Positions 1-5,920 are shown, numbered from the stretch's first letter. The stretch: DNA of 7,527 nt from Bacteroidales bacterium UBA3808 (GCA_002369075.1 DFEG01000042.1:2983-10509); one strand, 5' to 3'. Numbers and translations are program-made. Notes: generated from the sequence alone by a model not told the origin.

Positions 1-26
1 CGCAAGTTACACCGGCGGGGCGGGGG

Positions 27-46
27 TTGTCGCAATGATGCGACAA
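27..46. repeat. Perfect 8-bp inverted repeat (hairpin)
   Basis: TTGTCGCA and TGCGACAA are separated by a 4-base loop. Neither side carries a T-tract, so it is not an obvious intrinsic terminator. It lies in a stretch with no convincing gene and could be the 3' hairpin of a gene left of the window or a REP-like element. Confidence 0.45.
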
Positions 47-57
47 AAGGGAAAGAC

Positions 58-80
58 GTGTCCGGATGGCATCCGGACGC
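58..80. repeat. GC-rich inverted repeat (hairpin)
   Basis: GTCCGGAT (60-67) and ATCCGGAC (71-78) form a perfect 8-bp stem with a 3-base loop. The stem can be extended by a G-U and a G-C pair (58-59 with 79-80). No T-tract follows. Together with the hairpin at 27-46 it fills the gene-free left end of the window. Its function is unknown. Confidence 0.45.
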
Positions 81-133
81 AATAGACATAGAAAGGATAC
101 AAGAACGCCGCAAAACAAAACAGGCAGATAGAG

Positions 134-167
134 AAAGACAGCCCTGCGTTGGAGCAGAGCTGTCTTT
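134..167 (-). terminator. Intrinsic terminator of the secreted-protein gene
   Basis: AAAGACAGC (134-142) pairs perfectly with GCTGTCTTT (159-167). After one mismatch the stem continues with CTGC/GCAG (144-147 and 154-157) around a 6-base loop. Read on the minus strand, the hairpin lies about 50 bases past the tandem TAA stops of the 215-1963 gene and is followed by a pyrimidine-rich run (CTCTATCT). The plus-strand side also has a short T run (TCTTTTGT), so it could act in both directions. Confidence 0.75.
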
Positions 168-214
168 TGTCGGGTTTCAGGCTTTGCCTTTCACCTCCTT
201 TTAGGTTTCACTTA

Positions 215-1963
215 TTATCTTACCTGTGTGCCTTGGAGGTTGAACATCTTGCCGTCGCGAACGATATAGATCACGCCGTCAACAATCACCTTCTGGGCTT
301 TCTCAGTCAGTTCGATGTTCTCGATGCCCTGAGCTTTCTCAACGCTAACGAAGATAGCGTTCTTAGCCTGCGGGGTTCCGTTGTACTCATTGTAGATAGC
401 CTTCACGGTCAGTTCGTCGCCCTCTGCTACGCCCAGCTCTGCAAATTTCTTGCTCTCACCGGCAGGAGTAAGCAGACCGTAAACATATACTTTTCCGGTT
501 TCATCGGTGAGGTCGAAGTTACCGTAGGTGGTATTCACGATATTGGAAACAACACCGGTAAGGAGGCAAGTATCTTTGGTGTTCTTGAGCTCAAGGAACT
601 CAGCGATGGTCTTTGCGCCGAGGTTAACCGGCTCAACAACAGGAGCAGCGCTCTTCTTCACCTCAACGAAGACAGCGTTCTTTGCCTGCGGATTGCCGTT
701 GTACTCGTTGTAGACAGCCAGGATGGTCAGAGTATCATTCTCTGCCACATTGAGGTCAGCGAATTTCTTGCTCTCTCCGGCAGGAGTCAACAGACCGTAA
801 ACATATACTTTACCGCTCTCGTCGGTGAGGTCAAAGTTACCGTAGGTAGCATTAACGATATTCGAAACCACACCGGTCAGGATGCAAGTATCGGTAGTGT
901 TCTTGAGCGCGAGGAACTCAGCAATAGTCTTTGCGCCGAGGTTCTGCGGACCAACAACGGGCTCTTCACCAGCAGCAGGACGTACAACCTGGAGGAATGT
1001 AACGAACATGCCGGTGTTGCCATAACGGCCGATGAGGAGTGAATCCTGGTCAGAAGCAAGGATATATTTCTGAACAGCAGGTTCACCTGCGTTGCGCCCA
1101 TTCAGAGTCGTTGCAGAGTCTGTGCGATACAGAAGTGCATCACCATCTGCTGCATAAACGCTTGCCATGCAGTATTTGGTTAGGTCGGAGTTATTGAAGA
1201 CGACAGAAACTTTCAGTGTGTCACCCGCCTTGAAAGCACCCTCAGCCGGCTTAATAGCGATGTATTTGCCTTCCGCATAAACATAAGAGCTACCGAACTT
1301 GATACCATTTACCTCATCGGTATTCTCATGAATATTAACGGTACCTGTGGTGATATTGGTGTTTCCACCAAAGATGGTAGTACCGATTTCGCCAGCCCAA
1401 TCGTAAACAACAGAAGCCTCAGCAACCGGTTCGTCACCCGGCTCTACAGAAGGCTCGCCACCTGTTTCCCATACAACGATGATAGAATCCAGATAAAGAG
1501 CATCTTGGCTACTACGGATTCCTATATACGCGTACTCATCTGCAAAAGTGTACGTTTTTACGGAATCTGCATGCACATTAAAGTGAGCCACCTTGGTGCC
1601 AGCCGTAGCTGCAGCGTACAGATCCGTAGCAGCTGTATAAGCATTATTGGACGCATAAATGTCCACTACACGACCAGCGGCTGTGTTGGAATTAAATTTT
1701 ACAGTAACACTGACAAGTTTACCAGCACTTGCTGTAGAAACAACACCCGAGTTGCTGTTTTTACTACGCAATTGAATAGTGTTGTTAGAAGCGGCTGATT
1801 GACCTGCATAAACTGCATTAGAGGTAGCCTTTTTGTTTGACCATTCGGTGTAACTATTGCCTGTTACACCAGTCGTCTGATAGGTCAAGACGTCTGTTAC
1901 CTCAACAGCCATCATGCTGCCTGCGAAGAGGACGGCAGTGAGAAGAGAAAAGATTTTCTTCAT
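215..1963 (-). CDS. Secreted multidomain protein with two OB-fold-like repeats and a type IX-like C-terminal tail
   Basis: This 582-residue protein starts with a clear signal peptide (MKK, hydrophobic core, likely cut after A19). I see two beta-rich domains, about 20-166 and 184-330, joined by a Pro/Glu/Gly linker (167-183). Two tandem copies of a 97-residue module follow, 341-437 and 447-543, identical at 81 of 97 positions in my hand alignment. The pattern LTGVVSNIV..YGNFDLTD.SGKVYVYG resembles OB-fold modules in Bacteroidota secreted proteins. The last 39 residues contain VDGVIYIVRDGKMFNLQG, close to the short sorting tail used by type IX secretion. No catalytic motif is visible, so a binding or adhesive surface role is an inference. 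ATG at 1961-1963 is preceded by an A/T-rich leader and a phylum-type promoter. The gene ends in tandem TAA codons and a terminator. Substrate and exact family are not known to me. Confidence 0.85.
   Translation of the reverse strand: MKKIFSLLTAVLFAGSMMAVEVTDVLTYQTTGVTGNSYTEWSNKKATSNAVYAGQSAASNNTIQLRSKNSNSGVVSTASAGKLVSVTVKFNSNTAAGRVVDIYASNNAYTAATDLYAAATAGTKVAHFNVHADSVKTYTFADEYAYIGIRSSQDALYLDSIIVVWETGGEPSVEPGDEPVAEASVVYDWAGEIGTTIFGGNTNITTGTVNIHENTDEVNGIKFGSSYVYAEGKYIAIKPAEGAFKAGDTLKVSVVFNNSDLTKYCMASVYAADGDALLYRTDSATTLNGRNAGEPAVQKYILASDQDSLLIGRYGNTGMFVTFLQVVRPAAGEEPVVGPQNLGAKTIAEFLALKNTTDTCILTGVVSNIVNATYGNFDLTDESGKVYVYGLLTPAGESKKFADLNVAENDTLTILAVYNEYNGNPQAKNAVFVEVKKSAAPVVEPVNLGAKTIAEFLELKNTKDTCLLTGVVSNIVNTTYGNFDLTDETGKVYVYGLLTPAGESKKFAELGVAEGDELTVKAIYNEYNGTPQAKNAIFVSVEKAQGIENIELTEKAQKVIVDGVIYIVRDGKMFNLQGTQVR
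335..943 (-). repeat. Tandem 318-bp intragenic duplication (OB-like modules)
   Basis: Two copies (653-943 and 335-625, minus strand) are offset by exactly 318 bp, or 106 codons: a 97-residue module plus a 9-residue linker. Long identical stretches remain at the DNA level, for example around 611-625 and 929-943. This points to a fairly recent in-frame duplication or ongoing gene conversion. Confidence 0.85.
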
Positions 1964-2010
1964 GTCTTAATGATTTTAAGTTGTTAAATGAATTAGTTGG
2001 TTATTTGAAT

Positions 2011-2029
2011 ATGTTATAAAACATAACAT
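2011..2029. repeat. A/T-rich palindrome in the 5' leader
   Basis: ATGTTAT and ATAACAT form a 7-bp inverted repeat around a 5-base centre. It lies between the predicted promoter and the start codon of the minus-strand secreted-protein gene. It could be a regulator binding site or a weak leader hairpin. In such A/T-rich DNA, chance is also possible. Confidence 0.3.
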
Positions 2030-2053
2030 GTTTGTACATTCACATTTCCGCTG

Positions 2054-2085
2054 CAAAGGTACGTAATTTTTTTGACATAGCCAAA
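2054..2085 (-). promoter_or_regulatory. Bacteroidota-type promoter for the secreted-protein gene
   Basis: On the minus strand, TTTG (2082-2085), 20 bases, then TACCTTTG (2054-2061) match the -33 TTTG / -7 TAnnTTTG arrangement of the Bacteroidota primary sigma factor. The predicted transcript would have a leader of roughly 80 bases before the ATG at 1963. Confidence 0.75.
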
Positions 2086-2120
2086 TTTATTTGCTTTTTT
2101 TTAGAAAATTCTTGATTTCC

Positions 2121-2151
2121 TTGTGTAATTCAAAAAAAAGCAGTACCTTTG
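2121..2151 (+). promoter_or_regulatory. Bacteroidota-type promoter for the regulator-recF-glycosidase run
   Basis: TTG (2121-2123), 20 bases, then TACCTTTG (2144-2151), followed by C. The -7 element is identical to that of the divergent gene. The predicted leader is about 90 bases and ends in an A-rich stretch before ATG 2247. I see no other convincing promoter before 5921, so it probably drives all three genes. Confidence 0.72.
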
Positions 2152-2246
2152 CAGTCACGTTCGGCAACAAGTGTGCAATGGTCCATACCGCTCCGCTAAA
2201 TGGACGGGCAGTTATAAAGACACTACTAATATAATAAAAAGCAAAA

Positions 2247-3437
2247 ATGAGCAAACTACTGATCATAGATGACGAACGCGGCATACGGAACACGCTGCGT
2301 GAGATTCTCGCCGATGAAGGGCACGAGGTAGATGTGGCAGAGAACGGCAAGCAAGGTCTTGAAATGGCGCAAGCCAAAGCGTACGACCTCATCTTCACGG
2401 ACATCAAGATGCCGGAGATGGACGGGATGGAGGTGTTGGCCAAAATAGTCGAAAGTCGAAAGTCGAAAGTTGAAAGCGAAGGGGAGTTCGCGAGTACCGA
2501 TACTCCCGTAGTGATGATCAGCGGGCACGGTGATGTGGAGACGGCAGTGCAGGCACTCAAAATGGGTGCGTACGACTTCCTGCTCAAACCGCTTGACCTC
2601 AACCGTATTCTTATCACCACCAAGAACGCGCTGGAGTCCAAATCGCTCAAGCAGGAGACCAAGATCCTCCGCAAGAAGATTTCCTCGAAGGGTCCGCAGA
2701 TGATCGGAGAGTCCGCCGCCATAATGCGCGTACGCGAAATAATAAATAAGGTGGCTCCCACCGAGGCGCGCGTGCTCATCACCGGTGCGAACGGTACCGG
2801 AAAAGAAGTGGTTGCGCATCTTCTCCACGAGCAATCGGCACGGGCGAACGGACCGCTGGTGGAGGTCAACTGCGCCGCCATCCCGAGCGAGTTGATTGAG
2901 AGCGAGCTGTTCGGCCACATGAAGGGTTCGTTCACGGGAGCGGTGAAGGACCGTGCGGGCAAGTTCGAGCAGGCTGACGGGGGCACGCTCTTCCTCGATG
3001 AAATCGGCGACATGAGCCTGGCAGCACAGACCAAAGTGCTGCGGGCATTGCAGGAGTCGGAGATCACTCGCGTGGGCTCGGACAAACCCGTCAAAGTGAA
3101 TGTGCGTGTGCTTGCCGCCACGAACAAAGATTTGCAGAAAGAGATCGAGGCGGGTAATTTCCGCGAGGATCTGTTTCACCGGCTGAACGTCATCCCTATT
3201 CATGTACCGTCGCTCAACGAGCGTATCGAAGATATCCCGCTGTTAGTGGACTATTTCTGCGAACGTATCTGCAACGAACAGGGTATTGCCCTCAAGACGT
3301 TTGAGCCCGAGGCGATCAAGGCGCTGCAAGCGCGACAGTGGACGGGGAACATACGGCAGCTCCGTAATGTTGTCGAGCGGTTGATTATTCTCGCCGGGGC
3401 GAAGATCACCAAAGAGGATGTGGAGATGTATGCATGA
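2247..3437 (+). CDS. NtrC-family sigma-54-dependent response regulator lacking a DNA-binding domain
   Basis: A 396-residue cytoplasmic two-component regulator. The receiver domain (about 1-120) shows acidic D8/D9, the likely phosphorylated D52, S92 and K114. The AAA+ domain (about 150-380) has Walker A G180-E187 (GANGTGKE), a sigma-54 contact loop GSFTGA (227-232, S in place of the usual A), Walker B TLFLDE (247-252), and the arginine-rich REDLFHRLN segment. It should hydrolyse ATP to remodel sigma-54 RNA polymerase. The protein stops just after WTGNIRQLRNVVERL plus about 16 residues, so the Fis-type helix-turn-helix normally found there is absent. It may act from solution or through a partner. 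I recall similar short relatives in this phylum but cannot confirm that here. A heptad-repeat insertion lies at residues 68-78. No cognate histidine kinase gene is in the window. The start is the ATG after an A-rich leader, and the promoter is at 2121-2151. Confidence 0.92.
   Translation: MSKLLIIDDERGIRNTLREILADEGHEVDVAENGKQGLEMAQAKAYDLIFTDIKMPEMDGMEVLAKIVESRKSKVESEGEFASTDTPVVMISGHGDVETAVQALKMGAYDFLLKPLDLNRILITTKNALESKSLKQETKILRKKISSKGPQMIGESAAIMRVREIINKVAPTEARVLITGANGTGKEVVAHLLHEQSARANGPLVEVNCAAIPSELIESELFGHMKGSFTGAVKDRAGKFEQADGGTLFLDEIGDMSLAAQTKVLRALQESEITRVGSDKPVKVNVRVLAATNKDLQKEIEAGNFREDLFHRLNVIPIHVPSLNERIEDIPLLVDYFCERICNEQGIALKTFEPEAIKALQARQWTGNIRQLRNVVERLIILAGAKITKEDVEMYA
2448..2475 (+). 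repeat. In-frame GTCGAAA heptad array in the receiver domain
   Basis: Three exact GTCGAAA units and one GTTGAAA (2469-2475), followed by a decayed GCGAA. It encodes VESRKSKVES at residues 68-77 of the response regulator, between the predicted third helix and the VVMISGHG strand, where relatives have a short loop. Confidence 0.9.
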
Positions 3438-3459
3438 TATCCGCCAAGTTTGGCGGATA
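3438..3459. repeat. Perfect 10-bp hairpin between the regulator gene and recF
   Basis: TATCCGCCAA and TTGGCGGATA are separated by 2 bases. The hairpin starts at the first base after the TGA of the regulator gene and ends 8 bases before the recF ATG. No T-tract follows, so complete termination is unlikely. It could stabilise the upstream message, attenuate recF translation or mark a processing site. Confidence 0.7.
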
Positions 3460-3467
3460 CAAGAAGA

Positions 3468-4619
3468 ATGATTCTACAGTCGCTTAACATATTGAATTAC
3501 CGCAACATACGCGAGGCAAGTTTGGAGTTTGCGCCCAAACTCAACTGCTTCGTGGGGCTCAACGGGCAGGGTAAGACCAATGTGTTAGATGCTATTTACC
3601 TGCTGAGTTTCGCCAAGTCGGCTTTCACAAGTCAGGACAGTTTGAACATCACTCACGGCGAGGAAATAGCGATGGTGCAGGGGGTGTATAGTGAGGATGG
3701 TCTGATGACCATCTCCTGCGGTTTGCGCAAGGGTGTGAAGAAGCAGTTCCGGCGGGACAAGAAAGACTACCCGCGGCTGATAGACCATATAGGACTCATT
3801 CCATTAGTGATGATCAGTCCGAGCGACCAGCAGTTGATTGACGAGGGTTCGGACGAACGGCGGCGGTTCATGGATATCGTGATCAGCCAGACAGACCGCA
3901 AGTACCTGGATTCCCTGACCCAATACAACGCCCTGTTGAAACAGAGGAACGCTCTATTGAAACAGTACGCCGAGGCGGCTGCGCCACCGGACGATTTATT
4001 AGAAGTGCTGGAGTGGCAGATGGTGGAGCCGGCGGAGTATATCTTCAAGGCAAGGACAGAGTTCTTTGAGGCGTTTCAGCCGTATTTCGAGGAGGTGTAC
4101 CGGCAGATAGCGGGGCTGGACAATCCGGAAAATTCCTACACTCCTGAAGTGCCGGTATTGCGGTATGTGAGTCAGTTGCAGGACCGGGATTTGAGGGCGG
4201 CGTATGTGCGTACGCGGCAGCGGGATCTGATATTAGGCTGGACAAGCCAGGGCATACACAAAGACGAGTTGGAGATGAAGTTGGGCGAGTGGCCGTTGAA
4301 ACAGGTCGGGAGTCAGGGACAGCAACGCACTTTCGTCCTCGCCATGAAACTGGCACAGGCTTTGTACTTATCGAAAGTAGTAGAAAGTCAAAAGTCGAAA
4401 GACCGCTTCGCTCAAAGCCAGAGACCGATCCTCTTATTAGATGATATATTCGACCGGCTGGACAGCGAGCGCGTGGAACGGATTGTGGAGATGGTGCAGG
4501 GCGAGGAATTCGGACAGATCTTCATCACCGACACCGATCGCGAGCACCTGACGGAGATTGTCAAACCCAGCGCAAGCGCCAAGATATTCCACGTAGAAGG
4601 AGGGAGAGTTGATAGTTGA
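3468..4619 (+). CDS. recF: DNA replication and repair protein RecF
   Basis: A 383-residue SMC-like ATPase that, with RecO and RecR, loads RecA at single-strand gaps and stalled forks. The N-terminus (NILNYRNI, then LEFAPKLNCFVGLNGQGKTN) is typical of RecF, with Walker A at G30-N38. The ABC signature is SQGQQ (282-286), followed by TFVLAMKLAQAL. Walker B and the D-loop are ILLLDDIFDRLD (321-332). The length is normal for the family. I chose ATG 3468 (MILQSLNI) because it matches RecF N-termini; an upstream in-frame TTG at 3450 lies inside a hairpin. It sits 30 bp after the regulator gene and 24 bp before the glycosidase gene, probably in one transcript. Residues 302-311 (SKVVESQKSK) come from a heptad array just ahead of Walker B, and the stop codon itself lies in another array, giving a C-terminal VDS. 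Confidence 0.96.
   Translation: MILQSLNILNYRNIREASLEFAPKLNCFVGLNGQGKTNVLDAIYLLSFAKSAFTSQDSLNITHGEEIAMVQGVYSEDGLMTISCGLRKGVKKQFRRDKKDYPRLIDHIGLIPLVMISPSDQQLIDEGSDERRRFMDIVISQTDRKYLDSLTQYNALLKQRNALLKQYAEAAAPPDDLLEVLEWQMVEPAEYIFKARTEFFEAFQPYFEEVYRQIAGLDNPENSYTPEVPVLRYVSQLQDRDLRAAYVRTRQRDLILGWTSQGIHKDELEMKLGEWPLKQVGSQGQQRTFVLAMKLAQALYLSKVVESQKSKDRFAQSQRPILLLDDIFDRLDSERVERIVEMVQGEEFGQIFITDTDREHLTEIVKPSASAKIFHVEGGRVDS
4380..4400 (+). repeat. In-frame heptad array inside recF
   Basis: Units GTAGAAA, GTCAAAA and GTCGAAA (three by 7 bp), preceded by a related TCGAAAGTA (4371-4379). It encodes VESQKSK (residues 305-311) in the linker between the signature helix and Walker B. Confidence 0.85.
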
Positions 4620-4649
4620 CAGTTGATAGTTGACAGTTGACAGTTGATA
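4608..4649 (+). repeat. GTTGAYA heptad array spanning the recF stop and the next start
   Basis: Six consecutive 7-bp units in the order GTTGATA, GTTGACA, GTTGATA, GTTGACA, GTTGACA, GTTGATA, then a decayed GTTTTTA. The recF TGA (4617-4619) lies in the second unit. The TTG proposed as the start of the next gene (4644-4646) lies in the sixth. Confidence 0.95.
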
Positions 4650-5900
4650 GTTTTTAGATACATATTAACCTTTGTACTTTGTACTTTGTCCCTTTGTACC
4701 TTAAAAGCCGAAGTCGGCTTCAGGGGTGCATGGATAGCGACGGTGGCTAATATCGACTGGCCGTCTGCGGAGGCGGTCGGCAATACCGAGAAGCAGCAGT
4801 CGGAGATGGTGTGGATTCTTGACTCGCTGCACGCAATAGGCATCAACGCCATCGTCTTCCAAGTCCGTCCGACGGCGGATGCTCTCTACAGAAGCGAGTA
4901 CGAACCTGTCTCCCATTGGCTCACCGAAAAGCAAGGGAGTTGGGACGAGGAGGTCAAAGTCGAAAGTCAAAAGTCGCAAGCATGGGATCCCCTTGCATGG
5001 ACCATCACTCAGGCGCACAAACGCGGCATGGAGGTTCATGTATGGCTCAATCCGTACCGCGTCAATCTTGCCAAAACGGACACTTCCGCTATTTGTGCCG
5101 ACCATGTATGGCGCAAACACAGGGATTGGTTCTGGGAGTACAACAAACAGTGGTATTTCGACCCGGGGCTGGACGTGACGCGCGAGTGGATATGTACGAT
5201 AGTACAGGACATCATCACGCGCTACGACGTGCAGGCTATACACATGGACGATTATTTCTATCCCTACCCCAGCGGCAAACTGCCGCTGCCGGACGAAGCG
5301 ACTTTCGCCAAGTACCCGCGCGGTTTCACGGACATCAAAGACTGGCGGAGGGATAATGTCAATTTAGCGATCAAAGCCATCAGCGAGACTATCCGCGAAT
5401 GCCGTACGGATGTCGAGTTCGGTATCTCGCCCTTCGGCGTCTGGCGCAACGCCTCTGTCGATTCGACCGGCTCTGCCACCACAGCGGGTATCACCAATTA
5501 TGACGACCTCTATGCGGACATACGCCTCTGGATCAAGGAGGGCTGGATAGATTATGTCCTGCCGCAGTTGTACTGGGAGATCGGCAAGAAAGCCGCGGAC
5601 TACGAGGTCCTTGCTCACTGGTGGGCGAACGAAGTGCGCGGCACGAACTGCAAACTGTATATCGGGATGGCGCCCTACAGATTAGTCGAAAGCCAAAAGT
5701 CGAAAGTCGAAAGCGGCAAGTCGAACCCTTGGGCAACCGGCAATGAGATAAAACGGCAGATGGAGCTAAATAGAACAATACCAGAGATCAGCGGCGAGTG
5801 TTTCTACTCCACCCGGCCCTTGTTGAGGAATCCGAGAGGCGTGTGCGACAGCATCAAAGCTACTTACAAGACGGACGATTTCTCTCTCCCTTGGGAATAA
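4644..5900 (+). CDS. Secreted glycoside hydrolase of the GHL10 (DigH/YngK-like) family
   Basis: A 418-residue TIM-barrel-type protein. Family hallmarks in order are FRGAWIATVANIDWP (26-40), VFQVRPTADALY (71-82), VHVWLNPYR (131-139), IHMDDYFYPYP (199-209, with acidic D202/D203 as catalytic candidates), ISPFGVWRN (261-269) and YDDLYADIR...WIDYVLPQLYWEIG (286-314). The family includes E. coli DigH (YddW), which cleaves denuded peptidoglycan strands, so an envelope glycan substrate is likely but inferred. Residues 1-22 form a signal peptide (cut after LKA); there is no proper lipobox. The start is probably TTG 4644, because an in-frame TGA sits at 4638 and the first in-frame ATG (4806) would remove the signal and the first barrel motif. 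No Shine-Dalgarno is visible; translational coupling to recF is plausible. Heptad arrays encode residues 104-112 and 348-360. It is the last gene before the terminator at 5921-5956. Confidence 0.88.
   Translation: MIVFRYILTFVLCTLSLCTLKAEVGFRGAWIATVANIDWPSAEAVGNTEKQQSEMVWILDSLHAIGINAIVFQVRPTADALYRSEYEPVSHWLTEKQGSWDEEVKVESQKSQAWDPLAWTITQAHKRGMEVHVWLNPYRVNLAKTDTSAICADHVWRKHRDWFWEYNKQWYFDPGLDVTREWICTIVQDIITRYDVQAIHMDDYFYPYPSGKLPLPDEATFAKYPRGFTDIKDWRRDNVNLAIKAISETIRECRTDVEFGISPFGVWRNASVDSTGSATTAGITNYDDLYADIRLWIKEGWIDYVLPQLYWEIGKKAADYEVLAHWWANEVRGTNCKLYIGMAPYRLVESQKSKVESGKSNPWATGNEIKRQMELNRTIPEISGECFYSTRPLLRNPRGVCDSIKATYKTDDFSLPWE
4671..4699 (+). repeat. TTTGTAC heptad array encoding the signal-peptide core
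   Basis: Units TTTGTAC, TTTGTAC, TTTGTCC, one extra C, then TTTGTAC. It encodes FVLCTLSLCT (residues 10-19), the hydrophobic core of the glycosidase signal peptide. On the opposite strand the unit reads GTACAAA, resembling the GTCGAAA and GTTGACA units nearby. Confidence 0.88.
4953..4979 (+). repeat. In-frame heptad array in the glycosidase, copy 1
   Basis: A 6-base GTCAAA, then GTCGAAA, GTCAAAA and GTCGCAA. It encodes VKVESQKSQ (residues 104-112), just before WDPLAW, in a loop between barrel elements. Confidence 0.85.
5685..5726 (+). repeat. In-frame heptad array in the glycosidase, copy 2
   Basis: Six 7-bp units in the order GTCGAAA, GCCAAAA, GTCGAAA, GTCGAAA, GCGGCAA, GTCGAAC. They encode VESQKSKVESGKSN (residues 348-361), between APYRL and PWATGNEIKRQ. 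The last two units are the most decayed. Confidence 0.88.
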
Positions 5901-5920
5901 AACGCGCCTAAACACCCCAC

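Noticed and set aside
1..85. Frame 2 is open from the edge to TAG at 83-85 and could be the tail of a gene entering from the left.
   Set aside because: It is only 27 codons and contains two hairpins; I recognise no family in it. Without the sequence to the left it cannot be supported.
3450..3467. In-frame TTG start for RecF adding MADTRR.
   Set aside because: It lies in the right arm of the perfect hairpin. The ATG at 3468 gives the family-typical MILQSLNILNYRN start.
4351..4365. TGGCAC-N5-TTGT resembles a sigma-54 -24/-12 promoter, tempting because a sigma-54 activator is encoded upstream.
   Set aside because: It lies inside recF over the conserved KLAQAL coding segment, the -12 element has GT instead of GC, and no gene starts nearby that needs it.
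4615..4642. Repeated TTGACA matches the E. coli -35 consensus.
   Set aside because: This phylum uses a different promoter consensus, and no matching -10 element follows. The TTGACA strings are a by-product of the GTTGACA array.
4644..4674. TTG - 19 bases - TAACCTTTG looks like a promoter in front of the glycosidase gene.
   Set aside because: The -7 element has one base too many. Transcription would start downstream of the only plausible start codon and signal peptide, so it more likely reflects the heptamer composition.
4683..4697. Possible lipobox (LSLC) in the glycosidase signal peptide.
   Set aside because: The residue before Cys is Leu rather than Gly/Ala/Ser, and a signal peptidase I site (LKA then E) follows directly.
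4412..4852. Minus-strand open frame over the repeat region, with NCQLSTI repeats.
   Set aside because: It lies opposite recF and the glycosidase gene. The repetitive peptide is only the stop-free reverse reading of the GTTGAYA array.
2448..5726. The heptamer arrays considered as a CRISPR array.
   Set aside because: Units are 7 bp in direct tandem with no spacers and no Cas genes, so they are simple-sequence repeats.
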